64,000 bases of DNA from CAWFGW01 sp963815495 (lineage in GTDB: Bacteria; Bacteroidota; Bacteroidia; Cytophagales; JAAEPT01), in contig CAWFGW010000029.1 of assembly GCA_963815495.1 (NCBI GenBank), forward strand, positions 310,001 to 374,000. The letters are read 5' to 3'. Positions within the stretch are counted from its first letter, which is position 1; every line of letters begins with the position of its first letter. Shown in pieces: positions 33,658 to 41,879 of this stretch. The notes beneath the pieces are model-generated. The model searched no databases. It saw only the letters and a program-made list of their open reading frames with translations, and had not been told where the DNA came from. Position numbers and translations under genes: made by a program.

Positions 33658-35263
33658 AATGGCTGATGTGGTGGTCAACAACTTCATCGAGCAATCCCGC
33701 TCATTTTCACCGTATGACATGTCTACCAAATTAAAGTTAATTGGCATTGACGTGGCTAGTTTTGGTGATCCTTTTTGTGAGAATACGGAGCACGACTCCA
33801 TCGTGTATCAAAACAAGAAAAAAGGGGTGTACAAACGCATCAACATTACCAAAGACGGTAACTATTTATTGGGTGGCATTTTAGTGGGTGATGCGGAGGA
33901 GTACAACATGTTGCTCCAAATGACCCTCAACAAAATGAAGGTGCCCGAAGATGCGGAAGCTTTAATTATCTCCACCAGCGGTGAAGGGGTTTCCATGGGT
34001 GTTGAGTCGTTGCCTGACACGGCCATGATTTGTTCCTGTGAAAACGTCTCTAAAGCGGCCATCTGTAATACGGTGAAAGACGGAAAAACAGACATCGCTC
34101 AAATTAAGGCATGCACGAAAGCAGGTACGGGTTGTGGGGGCTGTATGCCAATGGTGAAAGACCTCGTGAACTATACCCTTACGGAAATGGGTGTTGAAGT
34201 GAAAAACGTGATTTGCGAACACTTTGCGTATAGTCGTCAGGAATTATTTCATCTGATTAAGGTAAAGAACCTTCAAACCTATAAAGAAATCTTAAAAGAA
34301 TACGGCACCGGCTGCGGTTGTGAAGTCTGTAAGCCTGCGGTCAACAACATCATTGCAGGACTTTATAACCTCAAAGTGGTTGAACAAGATACCACACTGG
34401 ATACCAACGATCGCTTTTTAGCCAACATTCAACGGGGAGGAACGTATTCGGTAGTCCCTCGGGTTGCTGGAGGTGAAATCACACCCGAGAAATTGATTGT
34501 ACTGGGTGAAGTGGCTAAAAAATATGATCTTTACTGTAAAATTACTGGTGGACAACGCATTGACCTATTGGGGGCCAAACTCAACGACTTACCCGACATT
34601 TGGTCGGAGTTAATTGACGCAGGTTTTGAAACTGGTCAGGCGTATGGTAAATCGGTGCGGACCGTTAAAAGCTGTGTGGGTTCTACCTGGTGCCGCTTTG
34701 GAGTGCAAGACTCGGTGGGTTTTGCCGTGGAAATTGAAGAACGGTACAAGGGACTTCGTTCACCGCACAAGTTAAAGTTTGCTGTGTCTGGTTGCACCAG
34801 GGAGTGTGCGGAAGCACAATCAAAAGATATTGGAGTCATTGCTACGGATAAAGGTTGGGCGATGTACGTCTGCGGAAATGGTGGGACCAAACCACAGCAC
34901 GCGGTCTTATTTGCGACCGACATCGACAAAGAGACTTGTCTTAAATATACGGATCGGGTGTTGGCCTTTTACATTCAAACGGCTGATCCATTAGTGAGGA
35001 CAGCTACGTGGTTCAACAAATTAGAAGGTGGCTTAAAGTACCTTCAGGACGTGGTCATCAACGACAGCTTAGGGATTTGTTCCGAGCTGGATGCCTTTAT
35101 CCAGCACCATGTGGACACCTACTTCTGCGAGTGGAAAGATGTGGTCGACAACCCTGAAAAAAGAGCAAAATTCAAAAAGTATGTCAATGATGACTCCAGC
35201 GAAAGCACCTTAGAATGGGTCGCGGAAAGAGGACAAAAAGTACCAGCGCCATGGACTGCGTAG
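33638..35263 (+). CDS. nirB: Nitrite reductase large subunit NirB, C-terminal fragment (frameshifted)
   Basis: About 541 codons continuing NirB after the frameshift. A BFD-like [2Fe-2S] domain has ICSCENVSK and GTGCGGCMP, with a second pair CGCEVC. The sulphite/nitrite reductase ferredoxin-like half-domain has GGQRIDLLGAKL. The siroheme-[4Fe-4S] ligands are CVGSTWCRFG and SGCTRECAEAQ. Together with the N-terminal part the product would be about 834 aa, normal for NAD(P)H-dependent assimilatory NirB that reduces nitrite to ammonium. The TTG at 33638 is not a convincing independent start. Confidence 0.88.
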   Translation: MVAPGYEMADVVVNNFIEQSRSFSPYDMSTKLKLIGIDVASFGDPFCENTEHDSIVYQNKKKGVYKRINITKDGNYLLGGILVGDAEEYNMLLQMTLNKMKVPEDAEALIISTSGEGVSMGVESLPDTAMICSCENVSKAAICNTVKDGKTDIAQIKACTKAGTGCGGCMPMVKDLVNYTLTEMGVEVKNVICEHFAYSRQELFHLIKVKNLQTYKEILKEYGTGCGCEVCKPAVNNIIAGLYNLKVVEQDTTLDTNDRFLANIQRGGTYSVVPRVAGGEITPEKLIVLGEVAKKYDLYCKITGGQRIDLLGAKLNDLPDIWSELIDAGFETGQAYGKSVRTVKSCVGSTWCRFGVQDSVGFAVEIEERYKGLRSPHKLKFAVSGCTRECAEAQSKDIGVIATDKGWAMYVCGNGGTKPQHAVLFATDIDKETCLKYTDRVLAFYIQTADPLVRTATWFNKLEGGLKYLQDVVINDSLGICSELDAFIQHHVDTYFCEWKDVVDNPEKRAKFKKYVNDDSSESTLEWVAERGQKVPAPWTA

Positions 35264-35334
35264 AAGTTCAATGTTTAAGAAACTTAACACTTTGAACTCA
35301 AAACTTACAACTTACAACTCTAAACTCAAAAACA

Positions 35335-35700
35335 ATGACCACACAACATATTATCGCTCCAGACAAAGTAACGAAATGGTTTAAAGTAGCCGCCACGGAC
35401 CAATGGTCGTTTGACGGTGGCGAAGCCGTAAAATATGGCAACGATGAAATTGCCGTATTCAACTTTGCCAGCCGTGGCGAGTGGTTTGCATGTCAAAACT
35501 TATGTCCGCATAAAAAAGAGATGATCTTAGCACGAGGCATCATTGGCGACAAAGCAGGTGAACCTAAAGTAGCATGCCCATTTCATAAAAGACAATTTTC
35601 CTTAACCTCTGGTGAGTGCCTTGACGACCCCTCGTGTGGCACGATTAAAACCTATCCCGTAAAAGTAGAGGGCGGGATAGTGTATGTGGGCGTTGAATAA
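35335..35700 (+). CDS. nirD: Nitrite reductase small subunit
   Basis: 121 aa Rieske-fold partner of NirB. Unlike E. coli NirD, the cluster ligands appear present: CPHKKE and CPFHKRQF, so it may hold a [2Fe-2S] cluster as in NasE-type subunits. It ends IVYVGVE. It lies 71 nt after nirB across a short low-complexity spacer and is followed by a strong terminator. The 3' end is duplicated at 43.49 kb. Confidence 0.9.
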   Translation: MTTQHIIAPDKVTKWFKVAATDQWSFDGGEAVKYGNDEIAVFNFASRGEWFACQNLCPHKKEMILARGIIGDKAGEPKVACPFHKRQFSLTSGECLDDPSCGTIKTYPVKVEGGIVYVGVE

Positions 35701-35710
35701 TTTGTGTTCT

Positions 35711-35760
35711 CCTCAGTGCCTTCAGGTCCCCAATTTTTTGAAGGTTACTGAGGTTTTTTT
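35711..35760 (+). terminator. Rho-independent terminator after nirD
   Basis: CCTCAGT-g-CCTTC pairs with GAAGG-tt-ACTGAGG and runs into seven T. A decayed copy exists at about 43513-43560. Confidence 0.88.
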
Positions 35761-35794
35761 AATTCATCTAACAACTTGATATCAAACAGTCATT

Positions 35795-35844
35795 ATCCGA
35801 TGATTAAGCGGTTAGTAAGTGCTTAATCATCGGATGTTTTTTTT
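35795..35844 (+). terminator. Second hairpin with T-run (start of leader module A)
   Basis: Perfect 15-bp stem ATCCGATGATTAAGC/GCTTAATCATCGGAT with an 11-nt loop, followed by ATGTTTTTTTT. The homologous position in module F (43599-43647) has a different stem sequence that still pairs. Confidence 0.75.
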
Positions 35845-35845
35845 A

Positions 35846-35958
35846 CTGCTTTACAATAAAGGGTGCTATTCGCTTTTAAATTAAGATTTTGTGTTACTTT
35901 AGAGAAACAATAAAACATCTATTGTATATGACACATGTGTCATATACAATTGTTAGCC
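35846..35958 (+). repeat. Leader module A (conserved block plus 30-bp perfect palindrome, ends GTTAGCC)
   Basis: The block CTGCTTTACAATAAAG...TTTTAAATTAAGATTTTGTG TTACTTTAGAGAAA recurs at 39803 and 43648. It is followed at 35921-35950 by a perfect 30-bp palindrome centred on GACACATGTGTC, then GTTAGCC (35952-35958) before the next gene. The complement GGCTAAC appears right after the two genes (37994). Likely promoter or leader of the following pair, or a recombination site. Confidence 0.65.
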
Positions 35959-35984
35959 ACCACAAGACCATAAAATTTCTTTTA

Positions 35985-36902
35985 ATGAAATATGTACCTG
36001 ATTTAATACCAGAACAGCATAAGGTCAAATCTCTAAATTTCGAGAAACAAGCAACCAAACAAAAACATCCATCATGGTGGACAGCTATTTCAACAATTGG
36101 TGTAATATTCTTTCTGTTTGGCTCTTTGGTAACCATTTTTTCAAGATTTTTAGTTGGAGTCACTTTTTTGAGTGTAGCTCTCCTCATGATACCTAAAGTA
36201 CACAGCTTTATTGAATCAAGTCTGCGGTTTAAGTTCTCATGGATAATAAAAACCATATTGATTGTAATATTATTATTACCCCTTTCCTTTCTCAATAAGC
36301 ATTATGCAGAAATAGAAGCTGAGCAAGCCAGGTTGGACAAGATAGAACAAGAACGAATTGAAAGAAATGAAGTAGAAAAAAAATTAGAAGCTGAAAAAAT
36401 CGAAAATGAAAGAATTGAAAGACTTGCGTCATATTTGACCACTTCAGATAAATTATTTCGAAAGAAAAAAACAACAGAAGCAATATCACTTCTTGACTCG
36501 GCTCTGCTAATAGCTAAATCTGAAAAAGACACTATCACGACAATTAAACTTGATTATTTATTAAAATCAAAAAGATATTCAGAAGCAATAGACATTTATA
36601 ACACAAAAATATCTCAACAGTCCAATCTTGGAGAAAACTTGTATCTACGAGCCGTTTGCTTAAGCAAACAAAATAAAACTCAAGAAGCTGTGAATGATTT
36701 GCACAGGTCAATTGAATTAGGTTACGAAAAGTCCCAAATCATGTATGACAAAATAAACCCTGAAAGAAAAAGGGTCATTGATTATATAACGAGATGCTGT
36801 GATGGCTCAAGTTCTAGAGCAAAAGGCAGTGGTGCATGTTCACATCATCGAGGTGTTTGCAATTGGAACGAGCCTGTTTATCAAACCTATAGAAAATATT
36901 AA
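35985..36902 (+). CDS. Membrane protein with coiled coil, TPR and DUF3761-like Cys-rich tail
   Basis: 305 aa from ATG 35985 (MKYVPDLIPEQHK); an upstream in-frame ATG would put the palindromic leader inside the protein. Two or three hydrophobic segments (about 35-55, 60-78 and 90-108) are followed by a Glu/Lys coiled coil (AEQARLDKIEQERIERNEVEKK). TPR-like helices follow (SYLTTSDKLFRKKKTTEAISLLDSAL; LYLRAVCLSKQNKTQEAVNDLHRSIELG). The tail YITRCCDGSSSRAKGSGACSHHRGVCNW resembles DUF3761. Function unknown. The next gene starts 4 nt later. Confidence 0.7.
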   Translation: MKYVPDLIPEQHKVKSLNFEKQATKQKHPSWWTAISTIGVIFFLFGSLVTIFSRFLVGVTFLSVALLMIPKVHSFIESSLRFKFSWIIKTILIVILLLPLSFLNKHYAEIEAEQARLDKIEQERIERNEVEKKLEAEKIENERIERLASYLTTSDKLFRKKKTTEAISLLDSALLIAKSEKDTITTIKLDYLLKSKRYSEAIDIYNTKISQQSNLGENLYLRAVCLSKQNKTQEAVNDLHRSIELGYEKSQIMYDKINPERKRVIDYITRCCDGSSSRAKGSGACSHHRGVCNWNEPVYQTYRKY

Positions 36903-36906
36903 GCTC

Positions 36907-37989
36907 ATGAACAATATTTTTCAAAATATAACACTAAGAGAAAAGAGCTTTCTTCAAAAGGTATTTAACCAAACTCCTGAGGAAAACTCTATAATTGAAC
37001 TCAATAATCTACTTGCAAACAAATCCATTGCAGAAATAACTCAAAGTGACATCAATGATATTTGTAAAAAATATAGATTTAACATTTTTAAAAAGTTTCA
37101 GTTAAATCTTAAAGAATTTTATGCGACTCACCTTAATTTTTGTCTAAATGACAACCAACTTTCAGAAACTGAATTAAGCGATTTAAAACGTCTGAAAGAA
37201 CTACTCAATCTCAAAGAAAATGACGTTGTCAAAATTCATGAAACCATTACTTCTAGTATTTATAGTTCAAACTTTTCAGATGCAATATCTAGCGGTCGTT
37301 TGTCCAACGAAAAAGAAGAATTTCTAAATAAGCTGCAATCAGAAATTAAATTACCTGAACAGCTAGCAAAGAAAATATCTGAGGAGTTAAGGGGTGATTT
37401 TTTAAGAAATTATATTCATGAGGCTGTTTCAGATCAAAGGCTGTCACCTGATGAGTTAACCGAACTTGAAGCAATCACAAAAAGTTTGAACATCAACCTA
37501 AACGTTGATAACGAGACAAAAAACCAATTAGAAAAATTTAAGCTTTATTGGGTTATTGAAAATGGTGAGATTCCTACAATTGATGTCAATATAAATTTAC
37601 AAAAGAACGAATCATGTTATTTCGCTTCAAAAATTGATTGGCATGAACAACGAACGGTAACCCAACGAATTAATTATGGTGGACCTGTTGCCCGAATACG
37701 CATAGCTAAAGGAGTATATTATCGTGTTGGTAGTATTTCTGGACATGCGGTCAAAAAAGACGAGTGGAAACTTATAGATTCGGGTACTATTTACCTTACC
37801 AACAAACGCTTAATCTTTGTTGGTCAAAGCAAAAACACTAACATCAGACTTAACAGAATACTTGGATTTACACCTTATTCGGATGGAGTTGAAATTGACA
37901 AGGATACAGGAAGAAAACCACTCCTTTCCTTCACACAAGACATTGAACTATTTTCAATGCTATTATCAAGAGTCTTAAGCGATATATAA
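36907..37989 (+). CDS. TerB-like helical protein with C-terminal PH/GRAM-like domain
   Basis: 360 aa from ATG 36907 (MNNIFQNITLREK), 4 nt after the previous stop; the longer frame from 36799 overlaps that gene and is less likely. Residues about 85-210 contain repeated acidic helix patterns (ISSGRLSNEKEEFLNKL, VSDQRLSPDELTELEAI) as in TerB-like/EF-hand-like domains. The end (about 285-355; GTIYLTNKRLIFVGQSKNTNIRLNRIL) resembles a bacterial PH or GRAM-like lipid-binding fold. Such multidomain proteins occur in stress or defence islands, but no function can be assigned. A trailer module follows immediately. Confidence 0.65.
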   Translation: MNNIFQNITLREKSFLQKVFNQTPEENSIIELNNLLANKSIAEITQSDINDICKKYRFNIFKKFQLNLKEFYATHLNFCLNDNQLSETELSDLKRLKELLNLKENDVVKIHETITSSIYSSNFSDAISSGRLSNEKEEFLNKLQSEIKLPEQLAKKISEELRGDFLRNYIHEAVSDQRLSPDELTELEAITKSLNINLNVDNETKNQLEKFKLYWVIENGEIPTIDVNINLQKNESCYFASKIDWHEQRTVTQRINYGGPVARIRIAKGVYYRVGSISGHAVKKDEWKLIDSGTIYLTNKRLIFVGQSKNTNIRLNRILGFTPYSDGVEIDKDTGRKPLLSFTQDIELFSMLLSRVLSDI

Positions 37990-37993
37990 AGGT

Positions 37994-38205
37994 GGCTAAC
38001 GCTATATATGAAATTATATCTGGTTCAGTGGGTAATCAGAGTTTTGTGGTTACTTGTGAGTACGCCAAATCTGCGATTTGGCATTTATATCGAGAAAAAA
38101 ATTAAACGCCAAACCGCAGGTTTGACTTTGTGGTAATCCCGAAAACTTTCAGGAAAAAGTTCATTGCTTTCTATTCAGCTATAATTCATATATTTAACGC
38201 TGTGA
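37994..38205 (+). repeat. Trailer module B (GGCTAAC plus three hairpins)
   Basis: Begins GGCTAACGCTATATATGA five bases after the stop. Hairpins: GCCAAATC-tgc-GATTTGGC (38064-38082), CAAACC-gca-GGTTTG (38110-38124), then GTGGTAATCCCGAAAACTTT with CC/GG and GAAA/TTTC pairs. The right end AATTCATATATTTAA pairs with the left end. Module D has the same order with different but still paired stem sequences. Confidence 0.6.
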
Positions 38206-38223
38206 AATCCCAATAAAACTATT

Positions 38224-38775
38224 ATGATAGAAAAAGTTAATGGTCTTTTTGTAAGCGATAGCTTTTTTGATTCACCCTTCTATGTTTTTATTAAAGCCCC
38301 TAACGTATCATTCACAGAAATCCTAAATGAGTTGAACTATGAAACAGTTGAATTAAAAGGTACAACAGAGGAACTACTTCCTAAACTCTTCTATATGTAC
38401 CAATTAGGTGATTGGATACTCATAATGGATGGTTGGCACTACGGTCTGTATCATGATGAAAAATTCCAGATAAATGTAAACGAACTTGGTAACCGCTTTG
38501 ACATAGTTACGGGACTAATTGGTGATTCTGATAATTCCTATGAATACCAAATTTACTCGAAAGGAGAATTAATAAGACACTACTATTATTATGAAACTCA
38601 TAATTCTAGCGAAGTAAAGAAAGACCTAGGTGCGATAAGAAATTCTGAAGATGCGTTCAAAATAAAAATGACCCTAGAAAATCGAATGATTGATTTCCTA
38701 AAGTCTGAAATTGATTCGCCATTTAATGTTGATTTAGAACTAGTTAGGTTTTTCAAATGTAGAACAGATTCATAA
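38224..38775 (+). CDS. Hypothetical protein
   Basis: 183 aa, not recognised. Acidic and soluble without signal or TM. Contains ILIMDGWHYGLYHDEKFQINVNELGNRFDIVTG and a C-terminal DVDLELVRFFKCRTDS-like end. The pattern (short protein in an island, sensing-like WHYGLYHD) resembles Imm/SMI1-type small proteins only loosely. It lies between trailer module B and the GC-rich repeat block. No partner gene is evident. Confidence 0.6.
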   Translation: MIEKVNGLFVSDSFFDSPFYVFIKAPNVSFTEILNELNYETVELKGTTEELLPKLFYMYQLGDWILIMDGWHYGLYHDEKFQINVNELGNRFDIVTGLIGDSDNSYEYQIYSKGELIRHYYYYETHNSSEVKKDLGAIRNSEDAFKIKMTLENRMIDFLKSEIDSPFNVDLELVRFFKCRTDS

Positions 38776-38870
38776 GAGAAAGAAAATAATACAAAGGGTA
38801 AGAATTGACAAACAACTAATGACAAAATCAGTCAAAATATAAGGGTAGACGAAAAATACCCCACTCTCCT

Positions 38871-39167
38871 AATGGCGCGCGTTGCGCCAGCAAAACACGT
38901 GCAACTGCAAGCCCAACTTTTTAAGCAAAACTAAAAAACAACCAACCACATCATTTCCAATAACACCAAAGCTCATCGCGCTGCCCTACCGCCCCTAATG
39001 GCGCGCGTTGCGGTAGCAAAACGCGTGATCTAAGCCTAGCCCCGAATAGCGCGCGTTGCTCCAGCAAAACACGTGCTACTGCTAAGCCTAGTTTTTCAGC
39101 AAAAATAAAAAACAACCATCCACAACATTTTTAATCACACCAAAGCTCTTCGCGCTGCCCTACTGCT
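38871..39167. repeat. GC-rich compound direct repeats
   Basis: Unit a (AATGGCGCGCGTTGC...AGCAAAACACGTG) occurs at 38871, 38997 and 39045. Unit b (GCCCAACTTTTTAAGC... to CGCGCTGCCCTACCGC) occurs at 38910-38992 and 39085-39167. The order is a-b-a-a-b. Unit a contains GGCGC/GCGCC and CGCGTT/AACGCG palindromes. It is markedly more GC-rich than the surrounding AT-rich DNA. No gene in 38776-39175. Confidence 0.75.
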
Positions 39168-39175
39168 CTGAAGCT

Positions 39176-39379
39176 TTATGCTTTCGACTTTCTTCTGGTC
39201 GGATACATGACTTGTTGCTCCTTAAATTGACCAATTTCTTCACGGAGTGTTTGATTGATATTTTGTATTAGGTCGTTTTGGAATTTCATAATCTCTAATA
39301 AATCGTGCATTGCGTTTAAGTTTTCTAGTTGTTTGTAGACTATTTCTTCTAAATCGGCTTTGGTATATTTTCTACTCAT
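39176..39379 (-). CDS. Small coiled-coil hypothetical protein
   Basis: 67 aa from ATG 39379 (MSRKYTKADLEEIVYKQ). A strongly helical Leu/Ile heptad stretch (LNAMHDLLEIMKFQNDLIQNINQTLREEIGQF) precedes a basic tail RRKSKA. It is divergent from the small XRE regulator gene with a palindromic 148-bp intergenic region, so the two may form a regulator/partner pair. No function known. An upstream in-frame ATG (39415) is less likely. Confidence 0.55.
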   Translation of the reverse strand: MSRKYTKADLEEIVYKQLENLNAMHDLLEIMKFQNDLIQNINQTLREEIGQFKEQQVMYPTRRKSKA

Positions 39380-39428
39380 TGTTCTAAAGTTTTGATGGAT
39401 AAAAGAACAAGTCAAATGTAAAACAAAA

Positions 39429-39442
39429 TTACATTAATGTAA
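39429..39442. promoter_or_regulatory. Probable XRE operator
   Basis: Perfect 14-bp palindrome TTACATTAATGTAA between divergent genes; ATGTAAAACAA words repeat at 39416 and 39436, and TTACATTTTGTACA lies near 39501. Likely operator for the XRE-family regulator at 39528. Confidence 0.5.
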
Positions 39443-39527
39443 AACAATAATGCATTTATGATTATCATTAATGAAAACTAACTTTTCATAAGTGCATAAA
39501 TGAGTTACATTTTGTACATTCGAAGCG

Positions 39528-39740
39528 ATGGATAACAAGCTCAACAGAATTAAAGAGGTTTTGGTAAGGCAAGGTGTTAGTCAAAAAGATTTGGCAGCTC
39601 AACTTGAAAAAAACGAACACACCATTTCAAACTGGTGCATCAATAAATCACAACCACATCTAAAGGAACTGTATCGAATTGCGGAAATCTTAAAAGTAGA
39701 TGTTTGCGACTTGCTCGTTTCTTTAAAAGAAAAACCATAA
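39528..39740 (+). CDS. XRE-family DNA-binding protein (single HTH)
   Basis: 70 aa consisting almost only of an HTH_3 domain: RIKEVLVRQGVSQKDLAAQLEKNEHTISNWCINKSQPHLKELYRIAEILKVDVCDLL. Size and style match small controller-type regulators such as restriction-modification C proteins or antitoxin-like repressors. No restriction or methylase gene lies adjacent, only the small coiled-coil gene on the opposite strand. Probably autoregulates through the TTACAT palindrome upstream. Confidence 0.85.
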   Translation: MDNKLNRIKEVLVRQGVSQKDLAAQLEKNEHTISNWCINKSQPHLKELYRIAEILKVDVCDLLVSLKEKP

Positions 39741-39802
39741 ATAAACCCTCATCTTCATATAGTTCTACAGTCGGAAAACTCCTAATATCAAATGCTTTTT
39801 TT

Positions 39803-39917
39803 ACTTCTTTACAATAAAGTGTGGTACCAGCTATAAAATTAAGATTTTGTGTTACTTTAGAGAAAGTAATTATATAAGCTGTATATGCACAACGGTGTGC
39901 ATATCCAACTGTTAGCC
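39803..39917 (+). repeat. Leader module C (conserved block, palindrome, GTTAGCC)
   Basis: Shares ACTTCTTTACAATAAAGTGT and TAAGATTTTGTGTTACTTTA with module A. The palindrome is ATATGCACA-ACGG-TGTGCATAT (39883-39904), different in sequence from A but in the same place. It ends GTTAGCC at 39911-39917, 17 bp before the next ATG. The terminator stem seen in A and F is absent. Confidence 0.65.
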
Positions 39918-39934
39918 TTAATAAAATTATAAAT

Positions 39935-40822
39935 ATGAAAAAAATACTTTTACTATTAAGCTTAAGTTTAGTGCAGTTATCACTTGTTGCTCAAATTGAC
40001 ACAACTGACTTACTATTCTACTCCACGTTTGATGGGACTTTTGACGACCTATCAAAAAATGAAATAAGACTTGTCGATTCAAATATCACTTTTACTACTG
40101 ACAGATTTGACAATCCAAATTCTGCAATATATTCATCCATATCATCCTATCCCCCAAATGTCTATTTATCAATTATCGACTCAAACTATTTTAAAAACAT
40201 ATATGAAAACGATTTTACAATTTCGGTTTGGATAAAGTATGCAGGTGATGGTTCATACAGTATTGGACATATCATAAAAACAAACGACCTTCAAATACGA
40301 AACAGTCAATACATTGATTTTGGCAATTTCTCATGGAATGACCCAAATAAGCCTGACTTCAGTGAATGGCATCATTTTGTTTGGACTACTATGGGAGACT
40401 CAATTGTTGAGTATTTGAATAGTGAACCGGTGCGAAAAAGGCATAAATCTACAGCTTCAAATTCTTTCAATAATTCAAAACACTTATTATTACAAGAACT
40501 TAACGGAAGTGCGGATGACCTTGTAATTTTCAAACGTTCTCTCAATCAAAGTGAAATTAACACACTATATTCTACAAATAATGTCATTACAGGTGTTTCT
40601 TCAAAGTTAGACAAAAATCCTTTGCAGATTCCAAACCCTATTTCTGGGAAAATATCACTCCCTGAAAACTATGAAGTAGTTAGTCTAACATCTATAACTG
40701 GACAAGTTCAAATAGAATCAAAATCAAACATTCTAAGCCTCTACAATGTTCCTTCTGGACTGTATATGTTGAAGATTAGAAAAGCTAATAATTATTTCAC
40801 CCAGAAGATTATTGTAAAATAA
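39935..40822 (+). CDS. Secreted LamG-like protein with T9SS sorting domain
   Basis: 295 aa with Sec signal (MKKILLLLSLSLVQLSLVAQ). Concanavalin-like/LamG fold (about 25-210): LLFYSTFDGTFDDLSKNEIRL, FTISVWIKYAGDGSY, WHHFVWTTMGDSIVEYLNSEPV and ADDLVIFKRSLNQSEINTLY. A short linker precedes a T9SS type-A C-terminal domain (ITGQVQIESKS..LYNVPSGLYMLKIRKANNYFTQKIIVK). Probably surface-attached and carbohydrate-binding. The stop codon is immediately followed by GGCTAAC of trailer D. Confidence 0.85.
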   Translation: MKKILLLLSLSLVQLSLVAQIDTTDLLFYSTFDGTFDDLSKNEIRLVDSNITFTTDRFDNPNSAIYSSISSYPPNVYLSIIDSNYFKNIYENDFTISVWIKYAGDGSYSIGHIIKTNDLQIRNSQYIDFGNFSWNDPNKPDFSEWHHFVWTTMGDSIVEYLNSEPVRKRHKSTASNSFNNSKHLLLQELNGSADDLVIFKRSLNQSEINTLYSTNNVITGVSSKLDKNPLQIPNPISGKISLPENYEVVSLTSITGQVQIESKSNILSLYNVPSGLYMLKIRKANNYFTQKIIVK

Positions 40823-41029
40823 GGCTAACCCTCTGTATGAAATCATGGCTGTTTCTGTGGTTTATGTGGCTTTAGTCCTTCATAGATAGTCCGTCAATCT
40901 TGCGGATTGACATTGCAGCGGTGGACGAATTTAGCAAGTCAATCTAGTAGATTGACTACGTGGTAATCCCGATAGCTATCGGGACGAAATTTCATTATAT
41001 TTAATTCATCCAAGTAAACGTTAGCAAAC
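40823..41029 (+). repeat. Trailer module D (three hairpins, ends GTTAGCAAAC)
   Basis: Starts GGCTAAC directly after the TAA. Hairpins: GTCAATC/GATTGAC (40893-40911), GTCAATC/GATTGAC (40938-40956), CCCGATAGCTATCGGG (40968-40983, perfect). The left ATGAAAT pairs with ATTTCAT near 40987. It ends CGTTAGCAAAC (41019-41029), whose complement GTTTGCTAAC follows the next gene. Confidence 0.65.
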
Positions 41030-41051
41030 ATTAAAACCATACGAACTAATT

Positions 41052-41876
41052 ATGAAAATAATTTTATCAATTTCATCAATTTTGCTTTTAATCAACTTTT
41101 CAGAAGCTCAAACCTCAATCTCTAAAAAAGCTCAATATGTTTTTGCCTCATATTCAGCAGATATACCTTGGTGGTCTAAAAATGGGTTTTATGATCAGTC
41201 TTACACTGGGCAACAATATCCTTCTGACGAATTGACTACGGAAGTTTGTCTATCTTCTCCAACGGACACTATTTTCTTCACCGATTTTGGGTTTAACATT
41301 CCTACTGATGCTGAAATTGCTGGTGTTACCTTAAACTTATACAAAATAGAAGCATTTAATAATGATGTAAAAGACACTTTAGTTTCTTTATGGAATAATG
41401 AAGTAATAAGCTCAAATCTAGCTATAGATAACACTTGGCTACCTGATTCTGTAGTTTATGAATATGGAGCAACTGATGATTTATGGAATAGTAATCTAAC
41501 ACCAGAAATAGTGAACTCCTCAAGCTTTGGTATTGCTTTTCAAATGAAAACTCTTAAATGGTGTACTGGAGCAACTCTAGGTAATATAGAATTGACTATT
41601 CATCTAAAATCACCAGTTCTTTCAACTGATATGATTTTAGAAACAAATGATTTAAGTATTTTTCCAAATCCAACATCAGGCAACTTCACTATTGATTCAT
41701 ATAGAGGTATTGTTGAAGCATATAGAATTCTTGGCACAAATGGTGAGTTGGTCAGTGATAAAATTACTTCCAATGGTTCTATTGAAATCAATACATCAAA
41801 TCTTAACAAAGGAATCTATTTCATCCAAGTTATGATTGGCGGAAATTGGATTACTAAAAAAATAGTTATTGAATAA
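41052..41876 (+). CDS. Secreted protein with T9SS sorting domain
   Basis: 274 aa with Sec signal ending SEAQ. The central beta-rich domain (PTDAEIAGVTLNLYKIEAF, DTLVSLWNNEVISSNLAIDNTWL) resembles a DNRLRE/galactose-binding-like sandwich seen in surface proteins; this is by pattern only. The T9SS type-A C-terminus starts at about 205 (LSIFPNPTSGNFTIDS...LNKGIYFIQVMIGGNWITKKIVIE). Bracketed by perfect inverted repeats GTTAGCAAAC (41020-41029) and GTTTGCTAAC (41880-41889). Confidence 0.82.
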   Translation: MKIILSISSILLLINFSEAQTSISKKAQYVFASYSADIPWWSKNGFYDQSYTGQQYPSDELTTEVCLSSPTDTIFFTDFGFNIPTDAEIAGVTLNLYKIEAFNNDVKDTLVSLWNNEVISSNLAIDNTWLPDSVVYEYGATDDLWNSNLTPEIVNSSSFGIAFQMKTLKWCTGATLGNIELTIHLKSPVLSTDMILETNDLSIFPNPTSGNFTIDSYRGIVEAYRILGTNGELVSDKITSNGSIEINTSNLNKGIYFIQVMIGGNWITKKIVIE

Positions 41877-41879
41877 TAC

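Noticed and set aside
33638..35263. NirB C-terminal half as a separate gene starting at TTG 33638
   Set aside because: The sequence continues NirB exactly from the broken frame and TTG overlaps the upstream frame; a frameshift is simpler.
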